In this document: in pieces, positions 31,994-41,934 of the stretch
Position numbering within the stretch: the first letter of the stretch is position 1
Layout: the number at the start of each line of letters is the position of its first letter
DNA from: Glaciihabitans tibetensis
GTDB lineage: Bacteria; Actinomycetota; Actinomycetes; Actinomycetales; Microbacteriaceae
Assembly: GCF_003003265.1 (NCBI RefSeq)
Contig: NZ_PVTL01000001.1
Coordinates: 186,001-250,000 of the forward strand
Direction of reading: 5' to 3'
Length of the DNA stretch: 64,000 bases
Made by a program: the position numbers and the translations under genes
Notes under the pieces: model-generated
Told to the model about the DNA's origin: nothing
Database searches by the model: none
Seen by the model: only the letters and a program-made list of their open reading frames with translations

Positions 31994-32584
31994 CCACTCG
32001 GCGTTGCCGCGCGTGATCGCGCGCACTGCCCAGTCCGGGTCGAGCGGATCGGGGGAGCGCAGCCAGGTTTCGAGCGCCGCGACGGTGCCGGACGCGGCAA
32101 TCGCGGCGTAGAACGCGAACTGACGATACCGATACTCCGCGTCCTCCGGGTCGCCGTGCAGAGCCCGAGGTGCCAGGTGTGGGTGGCGCAGCAAATGGTC
32201 GCTGAGCGCCCACTCGATGTGGTCGATCAGCACGTCCCGCATCTCGCGGGGGAGCCTTCTGACCAGGTTGTTGCGATAGAGCGCCGCATTGTCGTGGCAG
32301 TGGCGCACCAGCGCCCGGTTCAGCTGCTCCAACGGCAACACCTGGCCGTCGGGGAGCAGCTCGGCGGCGCGCGCGAACTCCTCGCGGATGTGCTCGAGCT
32401 CCTTGCCGAGAACGCTGGCGAGCAGGTCGCCGGGGCTCTCCGCGTGCGCGTAGAAGGTGGGGCGGGTGATGCTGGCGGCGCGGGCGATGTCGGTCACGGT
32501 GATTTCGCTGAGCGGGCGCAGCGTCGCGAGGTCGAGGATGGCGCTTTCGAGCTGGTCCCGCGTGCGTTGCGCTCGTGCGTCCAT
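31976..32584 (-). CDS. TetR/AcrR family regulator
   Basis: From the ATG at 32584 (MDARAQRTRDQLESAIL) the protein has 202 residues. The helix-turn-helix is LSEITVTDIARAASITRPTFYAHAESPGDLLASVLGKEL. The ligand domain includes EQLNRALVRHCHDNAALYRNNLVRRLPREMRDVLIDHIEWALSDHLL and ends AITRGNAEWWQHGH. It is divergent from the HAD hydrolase gene (60-base gap) and convergent with the PLP enzyme gene. Its target is probably the HAD gene or itself, by position only. Confidence 0.9.
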   Translation of the reverse strand: MDARAQRTRDQLESAILDLATLRPLSEITVTDIARAASITRPTFYAHAESPGDLLASVLGKELEHIREEFARAAELLPDGQVLPLEQLNRALVRHCHDNAALYRNNLVRRLPREMRDVLIDHIEWALSDHLLRHPHLAPRALHGDPEDAEYRYRQFAFYAAIAASGTVAALETWLRSPDPLDPDWAVRAITRGNAEWWQHGH

Positions 32585-32644
32585 CTCCCCATAGTGGACC
32601 ATCGCGCGGTCGGGCAGACGCTCCACCGCGCGAGAAGATGGAGC

Positions 32645-33523
32645 ATGCACAATCTCGGACTCCTCTTCGACGTCGACGGGCCGCTGGCAAGCCCGGTCTC
32701 CCGCACCATCGCAATCGACAGCATCGTCTCGGATCTCGTCACCCTCGCCACTGCGGGAGTTCCCATTGCGTTCATCACCGGGCGCTCCGACGCCTTCATT
32801 CGCGACCAGGTGATCTCGCCGCTGCTCGACAACGGCCTCGCGGACGCCCTGGCGGGCGAGCACTCGCGCATGTTCGGGGTGTTCGAGAAGGGCGCGTCGT
32901 GGGCACCGATTGGATCGCACGGGATGTCGGAGGTGACCGTAGACGAAAGTGTGGCGCTGCCAGAACCCGTAGCCCGCGAGATACGGGCGCTCGTGGCATC
33001 CGACTTCTCTCACACCATGTTTTTCGACGAAACCAAGCGCGCGATGATCTCTGTCGAACAGAATACGGATGTCGCGCACGACGCCTACCTCGCCGACCAG
33101 GGTCGGTTTAATGACGCGGCGTTCGCCGTGTTGGTGCGCAACGGGCTCGGCGTTCGGTACGGGGAGCGGGAATCGCCAGACTCGGCGGGGGCCGTGCCGT
33201 TCCGTCTCGATCCCACCATCATCTCGACCGACATCGAATCGGTGCAGCTCGATAAAGACCGTGGTGCCGAGCGCGCGTTGGGGTACTTCGAGAGCCTCGG
33301 GCCGCTGCCGCGACTGTGGCGCTCGGTGGGGGACTCACGGAGCGACTACCTGATGGCCGACCATTTGCACGCCGCCGGGTACGAGGTGGCGCACGTCGAC
33401 GTGCGCCCCACAGACGGGATTCTGGAGCGTCCGTACCGCGTGATCGTGGAGGGTGAGCTCATCCACGATGAGGCCGGCGCCGCGTTCCTGAGTTACTGGG
33501 TCGACAAGCTTCAGCTGCGATGA
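32645..33523 (+). CDS. HAD-superfamily hydrolase
   Basis: This 292-residue protein has HAD motif [10 protein letters not shown] with D9 and D11, motif II in FITGRSD, and motif IV-like [25 protein letters not shown] near the C-terminus. The cap region (about 70-220) contains [21 protein letters not shown] and resembles sucrose- or trehalose-phosphatase-type caps. It is probably a small-molecule phosphatase of unknown substrate. It is divergent from the TetR gene. Confidence 0.85.
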   Translation: MHNLGLLFDVDGPLASPVSRTIAIDSIVSDLVTLATAGVPIAFITGRSDAFIRDQVISPLLDNGLADALAGEHSRMFGVFEKGASWAPIGSHGMSEVTVDESVALPEPVAREIRALVASDFSHTMFFDETKRAMISVEQNTDVAHDAYLADQGRFNDAAFAVLVRNGLGVRYGERESPDSAGAVPFRLDPTIISTDIESVQLDKDRGAERALGYFESLGPLPRLWRSVGDSRSDYLMADHLHAAGYEVAHVDVRPTDGILERPYRVIVEGELIHDEAGAAFLSYWVDKLQLR

Positions 33524-33554
33524 TTACGCGGTCCGGCGCGCTAGCCTAGAAGCA

Positions 33555-34262
33555 ATGAATACGACACCTTCGGACGCCGTCCTGGACGCTCCCGCGCTCG
33601 CCCGCTACATCGACCACACGCTTCTCAAGCCGGAGGCGACGACCGCCGACGTGGCTGCACTCGTTGCGGAAGCGATCGAGCTCGGAACATACTCGGTCTG
33701 TGTTTCTCCGGCCATGCTGCCCCTGGCGCTTCCCGAGGGAACCGACCTGAAGGTCGCCGTCGTCTGCGGATTCCCCAGCGGCAAGCACCACAGCGCGATC
33801 AAAGCCGCCGAGGCTGCGCTCTCCATCGAGCAGGGCGCCGACGAGGTCGACATGGTGATCGACATCGGGCTGGCAAAGGAAGGCCGTTTCGCCGAGGTTG
33901 AGGCCGACATCGCCGCCGTTCGGGCCGTCATTCCGGCGCCGCGGGTGCTCAAGGTCATCATCGAGTCGGCCGCTCTGACGGATGACCAGATCGTGGGCGT
34001 CTGCCGTGCCGCGGTCGCCGCCGGCGCCGACTTCGTGAAGACTTCGACCGGGTTCCACCCGACGGGCGGAGCGACCGTGCACGCCGTGCGGCTGATGGCG
34101 CACACCGTGGGAGACAAGGCGCAGGTGAAGGCCTCCGGTGGGGTGCGCAGCTACGATGACGCCCTCGCGATGATCGATGCCGGCGCGACCCGCCTCGGTG
34201 TGTCCGGATCCGCTGGCCTGCTGTCGGGCGCTGCCGAATCAGGTTCGGGCAGCAGCTACTAG
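33555..34262 (+). CDS. deoC: Deoxyribose-phosphate aldolase
   Basis: This 235-residue class I aldolase with a TIM barrel has [23 protein letters not shown] at the N-terminus, [45 protein letters not shown], the Schiff-base region [17 protein letters not shown], and the second catalytic Lys in [22 protein letters not shown]. It cleaves 2-deoxyribose 5-phosphate to glyceraldehyde 3-phosphate and acetaldehyde in deoxynucleoside breakdown. It is convergent with the MarR gene (13-base gap). Confidence 0.97.
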   Translation: MNTTPSDAVLDAPALARYIDHTLLKPEATTADVAALVAEAIELGTYSVCVSPAMLPLALPEGTDLKVAVVCGFPSGKHHSAIKAAEAALSIEQGADEVDMVIDIGLAKEGRFAEVEADIAAVRAVIPAPRVLKVIIESAALTDDQIVGVCRAAVAAGADFVKTSTGFHPTGGATVHAVRLMAHTVGDKAQVKASGGVRSYDDALAMIDAGATRLGVSGSAGLLSGAAESGSGSSY

Positions 34263-34275
34263 GCGCTCCGCGGCG

Positions 34276-34782
34276 TCAGCGGCCGAGCTCGGACCGGCCG
34301 GGCAGGCTGCGCAATTTGTCACGCACGCCGTCGAGGATGTCGGCGAGCACGGTGAGGTCGTCCGCGGAGACGTGGTCGAGGAACAGCGTCTTCACGACCT
34401 CCACATAGTGCGGTGCCGCCTCGATGACGCAGCGCAGTCCGTCCGGGGTGATCCGGGCGATCACCGAGCGTTCGTCATCCCGGGACGGTGCACGCGAAAC
34501 GAGGTTCAGCTTCTCGAGCTGTCGAATCTGGTACGTCAACCCGCTGCGCGACACGACCAGCGTGTTCGCTATATCCGTCATCCGCATGCCCTGCTCACCC
34601 GCCTCGGCGATACGCGCGAGGATTTCCAGTTGCGCGAAGCTCACTCCCACCGCTTCGCGAACCCGGCGGTCCGTGGCGTGCTGCACGTGGTTCGCCGTCT
34701 CCAGCAGTGCCAGCCAGGCGCGCATTTCTTCTGGCGTCTGGCGTGTGGGGAGTGCGTCGGGGTCGGGACGTGGAGTTGACAT
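34276..34782 (-). CDS. MarR-family regulator
   Basis: This 168-residue winged-helix protein has a dimerisation helix EEMRAWLALLETANHVQHATDRRVREAVG, DNA-binding core VSFAQLEILARIAEAGEQGMRMTDIANTLVVSRSGLTYQIRQLEKLNLVSRAPSRDDERSVIARITPDG with the wing DDER, and a C-terminal helix pair. The target is unknown. The nearby genes are deoC (convergent) and a TPR protein gene, so autoregulation or a distant target is possible. Confidence 0.92.
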   Translation of the reverse strand: MSTPRPDPDALPTRQTPEEMRAWLALLETANHVQHATDRRVREAVGVSFAQLEILARIAEAGEQGMRMTDIANTLVVSRSGLTYQIRQLEKLNLVSRAPSRDDERSVIARITPDGLRCVIEAAPHYVEVVKTLFLDHVSADDLTVLADILDGVRDKLRSLPGRSELGR

Positions 34783-34851
34783 GCCACACTCCCGACGTTG
34801 GTCTCGCTCGTTTTCGTGCCGATCGCGCTTCGTGCTGATCGCCGCCCCAGC

Positions 34852-34869
34852 TTATTCGAGTTATTCGAG
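34852..34869 (-). repeat. 9-bp tandem duplication containing a stop codon
   Basis: On the minus strand CTCGAATAA occurs twice in a row (34869-34861 and 34860-34852). The first copy ends the TPR-protein gene (Leu-Glu-stop). The second gives a back-up in-frame stop. Confidence 0.8.
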
Positions 34870-35352
34870 CGCGATGAGCTGGGCTGCGTAGGCACGCACC
34901 GACCCCGAGTATTCGGCAAGGTGGTCCGCGAGCGCGTCGAGGGCGACGGCGATGGCCGCACGCTCATCGCCGGTATCTGCAAGGCAGAGGGCGAGAAACG
35001 CGCGGGCCGAACCGATGAGGCGATGGTCGGCGTCGTTCGCGAAGCCGTCCTGCAGAATCGTGATTGCTTCGTCCGGCCGGCCGAGGTTGCGCAGCGTGCT
35101 GGCGAGCTGGATGACCGCCCGTCCCCGCAACGGCTCATCGAGTCCGAGAGCGAGCGACCTCCGGTAGAGCGGCTCGGCGGCGGCCTCCTCGCCGATGTAG
35201 TCCCGGGCACTGGCCGCCTCGAACAGCGCCGTCGCGTCGTCGTCGGGGCGCTCCTCGACAAGTTCGTCGATCCGCCCGAGTAGCTCAGACGTGCTCGACC
35301 GGGACGCCGTGGCCCACACCAGCGCGACCCGGGATTGCCACTCTTCAGTCAT
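34861..35352 (-). CDS. Tetratricopeptide-repeat protein
   Basis: This 163-residue protein starts at the ATG at 35352 (MTEEWQSRVALVWATAS). It is all-helical with TPR-like units: ALFEAASARDYIGEEAAAEPLYRRSLALG, RAVIQLASTLRNLGRPDEAITILQDGFAND and IGSARAFLALCLADTGDERAAIAVALDALADHL. It resembles the small DUF5660/tetratrico_5-type proteins of actinobacteria and probably mediates protein contacts. No signal or membrane helix is seen. Confidence 0.85.
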   Translation of the reverse strand: MTEEWQSRVALVWATASRSSTSELLGRIDELVEERPDDDATALFEAASARDYIGEEAAAEPLYRRSLALGLDEPLRGRAVIQLASTLRNLGRPDEAITILQDGFANDADHRLIGSARAFLALCLADTGDERAAIAVALDALADHLAEYSGSVRAYAAQLIALE

Positions 35353-35451
35353 CCTGTGAGCATAAGACTTTGCCGACGGCGAACAGGCCACGGTGGGCTG
35401 TCCCACTCCGCTAGATTCAAAACCAAGCGATAACTGAATGGGAGCGCAACA

Positions 35452-36066
35452 ATGGCCGAACCGGCACTTGTCAGCAGTGTTTTTGATCGACTGCTGAAGG
35501 ATCGCATTATCTGGCTTGGTTCAGAGGTGCGCGACGAAAACGCCAACGAGATTGCGGCGAAGCTGCTGCTGCTCGCCGCCGAAGACCCCGAGAAGGATAT
35601 CTTCCTCTACATCAACTCTCCCGGTGGCTCGATCACCGCGGGAATGGCGATCTACGACACGATGCAGTTTGTACCGAACGACATCGTGACGGTCGGCATC
35701 GGACTGGCCGCTTCCATGGGACAGTTCCTGCTCTCCTCCGGCACCAAGGGCAAGCGGTACATCACCCCGAACGCCCGGGTGCTGTTGCACCAGCCCTCTG
35801 GTGGCTTCGGCGGTACCAGCGCCGACATCCAGACCCAGGCCCACGTCATCCTCGACATGAAGAAGAGGATGGCCGAACTTACGGCCGAGCAGACCGGCAA
35901 ATCGGTCGAGCAGGTGCTCATCGACAACGACCGTGACAACTGGTTCGACGCCAAGGGCGCCCTCGAGTACGGCTTTGTCGACCACATCCGCGAGCACGCG
36001 TCTGACGTAACGGGCGGCGGCGGAACAGACGAGAGCATTCCGAACCCCGACGAGACTGAGAAGTAG
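35452..36066 (+). CDS. clpP1: ATP-dependent Clp protease proteolytic subunit 1
   Basis: This 204-residue ClpP has the catalytic Ser88 in [13 protein letters not shown] and His113 in [11 protein letters not shown], with the Asp in the [17 protein letters not shown] region. Actinobacteria assemble mixed ClpP1P2 tetradecamers that work with ClpX or ClpC. The C-terminus has an acidic Gly-rich tail. The gene is 8 bases upstream of clpP2 and the pair is co-transcribed. tig, its usual neighbour, lies 4.9 kb upstream with seven genes between. Confidence 0.96.
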   Translation: MAEPALVSSVFDRLLKDRIIWLGSEVRDENANEIAAKLLLLAAEDPEKDIFLYINSPGGSITAGMAIYDTMQFVPNDIVTVGIGLAASMGQFLLSSGTKGKRYITPNARVLLHQPSGGFGGTSADIQTQAHVILDMKKRMAELTAEQTGKSVEQVLIDNDRDNWFDAKGALEYGFVDHIREHASDVTGGGGTDESIPNPDETEK

Positions 36067-36074
36067 AAAAGATC

Positions 36075-36749
36075 ATGGATAACTTCACCTTCGGCGCCTC
36101 TGGTGCCTCCGGCATGGCGAGCCAGATGCCAGAATCGCGCTACATCCTCCCCACCTTCGAGGAGCGCACGGCCTACGGCTACAAGCGTCAGGACCCGTAC
36201 GCGAAGCTCTTCGAAGACCGCATCGTGTTCCTCGGTGTGCAGATCGACGACGCCTCGGCCGACGACGTGATGGCGCAGCTTCTGGTGCTCGAAAGCCAGG
36301 ACCCCGACCGCGACATCATCATGTACATCAACTCGCCCGGTGGATCCTTCACCGCGATGACGGCGATCTACGACACCATGCAGTACATCCGCCCGCAGAT
36401 CCAGACCGTGGTTCTCGGTCAGGCTGCCTCCGCCGCATCCGTACTGATGGCAGCGGGAAGCCCGGGCAAGCGCCTCGCGCTGCCGAACGCACGCATCCTC
36501 ATCCACCAGCCTTCTGTTGGCGGCCAGGGTGGTGGGCAGGCGTCAGACATCGAGATCCAGGCCCGCGAGATCCTTCGTATGCGCGAGTGGCTCGAGGAGA
36601 CGCTGTCCAAGCACTCCAACCGCAGCGTGCAGCAGGTCAACAAGGACATCGACCGTGACAAGATCCTCAGTGCCGCCGAGGCACTCGAGTACGGCCTGAT
36701 CGACCAGGTTCTGACGAGCCGCAAGAACCTTCCCATGCTCGTCAAGTAA
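36075..36749 (+). CDS. clpP2: ATP-dependent Clp protease proteolytic subunit 2
   Basis: This 224-residue ClpP has an N-terminal extension ([49 protein letters not shown]) typical of the second actinobacterial subunit. The catalytic Ser119 is in [14 protein letters not shown] and His144 in [17 protein letters not shown], with the Asp near [19 protein letters not shown]. It pairs with ClpP1. A bidirectional terminator follows. Confidence 0.96.
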   Translation: MDNFTFGASGASGMASQMPESRYILPTFEERTAYGYKRQDPYAKLFEDRIVFLGVQIDDASADDVMAQLLVLESQDPDRDIIMYINSPGGSFTAMTAIYDTMQYIRPQIQTVVLGQAASAASVLMAAGSPGKRLALPNARILIHQPSVGGQGGGQASDIEIQAREILRMREWLEETLSKHSNRSVQQVNKDIDRDKILSAAEALEYGLIDQVLTSRKNLPMLVK

Positions 36750-36781
36750 CACCCGGCATCACCCGCGCCATCGTGCGCACG

Positions 36782-36820
36782 AAAACTGCGGCCATCCCCG
36801 AGGGGACGGCCGCAGTTTTT
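36782..36820. terminator. Bidirectional rho-independent terminator between clpP2 and copC
   Basis: AAAACTGCGGCC (36782-36793) and GGCCGCAGTTTT (36808-36819) form a long stem, with inner CCCC/GGGG pairing. A-runs on one side and T-runs on the other make it work in both directions between convergent genes. Confidence 0.92.
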
Positions 36821-36834
36821 GTTGCGTGCTGCGA

Positions 36835-37476
36835 CTAGTTTTTCTTCTTGCGCCCGCTGAGCACGAGGGTCACCGCGACCGTGGCCCCGAGCAGCACCAC
36901 CGCGCCCCCGATCCACAACACGTCGCTGAGGTTCGCGAGCTGGGCCGAATCGGTCGCCTGGCCCTCGGTGTCCTCGGATCCCGTGCCTGGCTCCGTGTCC
37001 GGAGCTGTGTCTGGTTCTGGGTCTGCGGTGTCGCCGCATTGGGGCGCGGCTGCCGAACCCTCGGAGACGACACTCGCTGACGCGTCGGCGGGCGCCCAGG
37101 TGAAGGGGTACTCGGCCGAGACCGTGTGACCGTCGGCCGAAACCACCTGCCAGACGACCGTGTAGTCGCCGGGCTCGCCGAGGGCGGCGGCGGTGGACAT
37201 CGTGGGGCCGGCAATGGTGACGCAGCCGTCGCCGTAGTACAGCCCGGCTTCGTCAATCACCTCCAACGCGAACCCACCCTCGCCGACACTCTCGAGTAGA
37301 GCCTCGTTCGTGGTGATCTCGAAGTTCGAGGGCAGCGCGGTCAGCTCTTCTCCTGCTGCCGGGGTGGAGGACACCAGGTAATTGTGAGCCTGCGCGGCCG
37401 AAGCGAACCCGAACAGGGTGCCACCCAGCACGAGGGTGCCAACCGCTGTCAGCGTCACCGCTTTGACCGGACGCAT
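36835..37476 (-). CDS. CopC-domain copper resistance protein
   Basis: This 213-residue protein has an N-terminal signal peptide ending ASAAQAHNY, so the mature chain would begin near His, as in CopC. The CopC domain (about 30-125) includes SSTPAAGEELTALPSNFEITTNEAL and the second Cu site VSADGHTVSAEYPFTW. An acidic Thr/Glu/Asp/Pro linker leads to a C-terminal membrane helix (LWIGGAVVLLGATVAVTLVL) and RKKKN. It is anchored outside the cell. It lies 5 bases after ycnI in one operon. Confidence 0.9.
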   Translation of the reverse strand: MRPVKAVTLTAVGTLVLGGTLFGFASAAQAHNYLVSSTPAAGEELTALPSNFEITTNEALLESVGEGGFALEVIDEAGLYYGDGCVTIAGPTMSTAAALGEPGDYTVVWQVVSADGHTVSAEYPFTWAPADASASVVSEGSAAAPQCGDTADPEPDTAPDTEPGTGSEDTEGQATDSAQLANLSDVLWIGGAVVLLGATVAVTLVLSGRKKKN

Positions 37477-37481
37477 TGCGC

Positions 37482-38291
37482 TTACTCCGCGTTCCTGCGA
37501 CGAGCGGTGATGCCGAGCACCAGCCCTGCCGCCCCGAGGAGAAGCCCGCCCAGCCCGAGGATGCGGGCGAGAACGTCATCACCGGACGAGACCGACGAGG
37601 CTGTGGACCCGTTGGATGCCGTCGCCGCGTCGGCATCGGCGTCGGCATCTTCATCGTGGTCGGCACCCGCTGCCGCGTGGTGGTCTGTCGGCGCCGCGTC
37701 GTTGATGTACAGCACGGGGGCGGGGTATTCCGCGTCTTCTTCTGTGCTGTCCCAGCTCACGATCGTGCCATCGGAGTAGTACTGCGTCGCAGGGAGCACC
37801 ACGGATCCCGTGTCGGGAACCGCGCCAAGCGACACCGAGAACTGCTGCAGCTGCCCGTCGGCGATCTCCGAGCCAGGCAATGCCGTCCAGACGACGGACG
37901 TGACCGCTTCGGCGACCTCGTTCTCTCCCACGGTGACGGGTGCCGGGAGGGTTTCGGAGACCAGCTCAGCGGACCATCCGGCGACCGGAACGTACCGGAC
38001 GCTGGTGAACGGGGTGTCCTCGGGAAGCGCGAGCTCCACCTTGGTCGTGGTGGCGGTTGCAGATTCGTTCGGCACTTTCACGGTGATGACCGCGTAGCTG
38101 CCGGCCTCGGCAGCGTTCGGGTTGATCGTCACGTGCGCGCTGGCAGCGAGTGGTGCCGCAAGAGCGAGCAACGCGCCCGCGCCGATCGCCGCCGCACCCT
38201 TTGCAAACGCGGACGCGCTGCGTCGCTGAGTGCCGGGGTGGCGCGTCGAGGAACGGGCAACGGAGGTGTGGTGTGAAGGGGAGATGTTCAT
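37482..38291 (-). CDS. YcnI-family copper-binding membrane protein (DUF1775)
   Basis: From the ATG at 38291, behind AAGGA, the protein has 269 residues. A signal peptide (AIGAGALLALAAPLAASA) precedes HVTINPNAAEAGSYAVITVKVPNES, the YcnI start with the N-terminal His used in copper coordination. The domain continues through GWSAELVSE, VVWTALPGSEIADGQLQQFSVSLGAVPD and SWDSTEEDAEYPAPVLYIND. A His/Asp/Ala tail (DHHAAAGADHDEDADADAD) and a C-terminal helix (LGLGGLLLGAAGLVLGI) follow. It is predicted to bind Cu outside the cell and work with CopC. Confidence 0.9.
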   Translation of the reverse strand: MNISPSHHTSVARSSTRHPGTQRRSASAFAKGAAAIGAGALLALAAPLAASAHVTINPNAAEAGSYAVITVKVPNESATATTTKVELALPEDTPFTSVRYVPVAGWSAELVSETLPAPVTVGENEVAEAVTSVVWTALPGSEIADGQLQQFSVSLGAVPDTGSVVLPATQYYSDGTIVSWDSTEEDAEYPAPVLYINDAAPTDHHAAAGADHDEDADADADAATASNGSTASSVSSGDDVLARILGLGGLLLGAAGLVLGITARRRNAE

Positions 38292-38322
38292 AAAAGAGGT
38301 CCTTGTGATTAGGAAAGCCCGC

Positions 38323-38378
38323 AGGGGAGCAATCGCAGGGGAGCAATCGCGGTGGAGCAAACGCGGTGGAGCAAAGAG
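38323..38378. repeat. Four 14-bp tandem repeats upstream of ycnI
   Basis: AGGGGAGCAATCGC twice (38323-38350), then GGTGGAGCAAACGC and GGTGGAGCAAAGAG (38351-38378), with a partial fifth unit. They lie 32-87 bases before the ycnI start codon. Confidence 0.9.
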
Positions 38379-38399
38379 GGGAGCGGTGACACAGTGCAC

Positions 38400-38489
38400 A
38401 GCTGAGCCGTAGCAGTTAGCCGAGCGGTAGCACCGAGCTGGGCCGTAACACTGAGCTGAGCCGTCGCAGTGAGCTGAGGTTTAGCGGCG
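38400..38489. repeat. Five 18-bp degenerate tandem repeats
   Basis: The consensus is AGCTGAGCCGTAGCACTG, with units at 38400, 38418, 38436, 38454 and 38472. Adjacent units differ at several positions. The array sits between two 14-bp arrays in the gap upstream of ycnI. Confidence 0.85.
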
Positions 38490-38531
38490 AGCGGAGCTGT
38501 GTCGGTGCGGCGTAACGGGACAAGCGCTCTG

Positions 38532-38601
38532 AACACGGCGCTGAATAAGCGTCGCTGATTGGTGAGCGCTGCTTAGTAGGCGCTGATCAGGCGGCGCTGA
38601 T
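38532..38601. repeat. Five 14-bp tandem repeats from a gene 3' end
   Basis: Units at 38532, 38546, 38560, 38574 and 38588 share the core GGCGCTGAT. The last one codes the end of the membrane-protein gene (minus strand) and its stop codon lies at 38587-38589. Confidence 0.85.
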
Positions 38602-39213
38602 CGCGGGCGGGCCGCGGTGGCGCAGGGCGCTGAAGAGCAGTGCGAGATCCCGGGGAAGTACCGTTTGCGCGCAACCCACGCGCGCGGGGCGCCCTTCGCC
38701 GAGCACCGGTACGGCGCTGATGACGACGGTGAGCAAGGCCACCAACAGCCGGGCCGTTCCACGCAGGCGGAGAATCGCGGACTCGACGTAGCGCAACGCG
38801 ACCACCGTCAGCAACGCAGCGCCAACATGGGCAAGCCACATCGACGCGGAATGGTGGCTGCCGGTGCCGTCAGGCAGGCCCGCGAGCGAAATCGGCGTTC
38901 CGGCGTGTACGGCGTGCTCCGGCACCACAACGGTTCCGGAGTAACTGGTCCCGGAGAACAGTCCGTGGAACATCGCCTGGGCAATGCCCACCGCCACCGA
39001 CGTTCGCCAGAGCGACACGGTGGGGCCGACGAGCGCGATGCAGATCGGGATCGACAGCGCGAGCGATAGCGCCAGCGCCGCACCAGAAGGTGCCGTGCCC
39101 CCGGCGAGCAGGTGCGAGAACGCCGCCACGAGTGTGGCGAAGGTGGCCGCAAGAGACCCGCTCAGCACGCGCACCCCGCGCGCAGGCAGGGCGCGGGTCG
39201 GTCGAGTTCTCAC
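38587..39213 (-). CDS. Multi-pass membrane protein of the copper cluster
   Basis: This 208-residue protein has about five membrane helices (LAATFATLVAAFSHLLAGG, ALALSLALSIPICIALVGP, SVAVGIAQAMFHGLF, MWLAHVGAALLTVVALRYVE, LLVALLTVVISAVPVLG). His residues stand in or near the helices (SHLLAGG, FHGLFSG, EHAVHAG, GSHHSASMWLAHVG), consistent with metal handling. Similar proteins accompany ycnI/copC in related genomes. Specific function is unknown. The repeat-filled 295-base gap separates it from ycnI. Confidence 0.75.
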   Translation of the reverse strand: MRTRPTRALPARGVRVLSGSLAATFATLVAAFSHLLAGGTAPSGAALALSLALSIPICIALVGPTVSLWRTSVAVGIAQAMFHGLFSGTSYSGTVVVPEHAVHAGTPISLAGLPDGTGSHHSASMWLAHVGAALLTVVALRYVESAILRLRGTARLLVALLTVVISAVPVLGEGRPARVGCAQTVLPRDLALLFSALRHRGPPAISAA

Positions 39214-39395
39214 TCAAGTATCGTGCCATAGCAACGGCGCGGCACCGAACGCGAGCGCCTGAGGCGGTCAGATCGCGCCACGGGGCACCGCACAGATGCG
39301 GCACGCCGATGTCTTCTTTTGTTCAGGTGCCGTGCGCTGTCACCTGTACGGGTTAGGCTCGGATGACGTAGCACGTTGAAAGAGGGAGAGCGACC

Positions 39396-40673
<1,278 letters not shown>

Positions 40674-40675
40674 GA

Positions 40676-41845
40676 ATTCTCCAGCCGATCATCGCTGGCG
40701 TCGTTGGCGCCCTCACGGGATTCGCCAGCGCGTTCGCCCTCGTCATCGCCGGGCTCATCGCCGTCGGGGCCACCCCGGCGCAGGCGGCCTCCGGGCTACT
40801 GATTTTGTGCCTTACACAGGCGCTGAGCGGGATGCTGCTGTCGTGGCGCTACCGCCTCCCGCTGTCGTTCGCCTGGTCTACGCCCGGTGCCGCGTTGCTC
40901 GTCGCAGCTCAGGCCACCACGGGCAGCTTCGCTGCCGCCGTCGGCGCGTTCGTGGTGTGCGGGGTGCTCATCGTGGTCACGGGTCTCTGGCCCGCGCTGA
41001 CCCGCGCGGTGACTCGGATACCGAAGCCGATCGCCAGCGCGATGCTCGCGGGCATCCTGTTCCCGATCTGTCTGGCCCCGGTGCGGGCCGCCGTCGATAT
41101 CCCGCTGCTGGCACTGCCCATCATTGTGACCTGGCTTCTGTTGTACCGGCTTGCCCCGCGCTGGGCGATACCCGGCGCTCTTCTGGTCACCATCGTCGCG
41201 ATCGGAATGAACGCGGGTAGCGGCTGGATTACTGCGGCGTCGGGAATCCCGCGATTGATCTTTGTGCCGCCCGCGTTCGATCCCCTCGTCATCGTCAGCA
41301 TCGGCCTTCCGCTGTACATCGTGACCATGGCGGGGCAGAACGTACCCGGCTTCGCCGTGTTGGCGACATTCGGGTACCCGGCGGTGCCTGCCCGTTCGGT
41401 GCTTGTCGGCTCCGGCCTCCTCTCCGCGGCAGGCGCGATGTTCGGCGGCCACGCCATCAATCTCGCCGCGCTCTCAGCAGCGCTTATGGCTGGTCCGGAT
41501 GCGCATCCGGACAAGGCAAAGCGGTGGGTCGCGGCTTTCGCAGGCGGTGCCACCTACGTTGTCCTCGGCCTTGGAGCGACGCTCGCTGCTGCCCTGGTGG
41601 CGGTCAGCCCGCCCCTGTTGATCGCCACCGTGGCGGGCTTGGCGATGCTCGGCGCGCTCGTTGCGGGCATCGCGTCGGCTCTCGAAGAACCCGAGCACCG
41701 GCTTGTGGCCGTCGTCACGTTCCTCGTTGTGGCGTCGGGTATCGTGGTCGCCGGGGTCGGGTCGGCCTTTTGGGGGCTGCTCGTCGGCGGGCTCGTGATG
41801 CTCTGGCTTGGCCTCGGCAAGCGCCGGATCAGCCGGACGTCCTGA
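40676..41845 (+). CDS. BenE-family transporter, start codon unclear
   Basis: This BenE-type secondary transporter has about 11-12 membrane helices and roughly 389 residues. Homology runs upstream of the first canonical start (TTG at 40805): residues ILQPIIAGVVGALTGFASAFALVIAGLIAVGATPAQAASGLL form the expected first helix. This frame is open back to a TGA at 40571-40573 but holds no ATG, GTG or TTG before 40805. The ATT at 40676 is a candidate, behind GAGGAGAAG. WSTPGAALLVAAQ and FGGHAINLAALSAALMAGPDAHPD are BenE signatures. The substrate is uncertain (benzoate in the namesake). Confidence 0.82.
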   Translation: MLQPIIAGVVGALTGFASAFALVIAGLIAVGATPAQAASGLLILCLTQALSGMLLSWRYRLPLSFAWSTPGAALLVAAQATTGSFAAAVGAFVVCGVLIVVTGLWPALTRAVTRIPKPIASAMLAGILFPICLAPVRAAVDIPLLALPIIVTWLLLYRLAPRWAIPGALLVTIVAIGMNAGSGWITAASGIPRLIFVPPAFDPLVIVSIGLPLYIVTMAGQNVPGFAVLATFGYPAVPARSVLVGSGLLSAAGAMFGGHAINLAALSAALMAGPDAHPDKAKRWVAAFAGGATYVVLGLGATLAAALVAVSPPLLIATVAGLAMLGALVAGIASALEEPEHRLVAVVTFLVVASGIVVAGVGSAFWGLLVGGLVMLWLGLGKRRISRTS

Positions 41846-41934
41846 CGCTGCAGCACCATGGCGGCGCCACGAACGCCCGGAATATCCGCCCCCACGGGCT
41901 TATGCTCACCGGCCGGGCTTCTTAGACTGACACG

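Noticed and set aside
31976..33079. A 367-codon version of the TetR gene at 31976
   Set aside because: The added N-terminus overlaps the HAD gene on the other strand. The HTH begins a few residues after the ATG at 32584, as expected for a TetR.
38323..38601. CRISPR array upstream of ycnI
   Set aside because: There are no spacers between the repeats, periods are 14 and 18 bp, and no cas genes are near.
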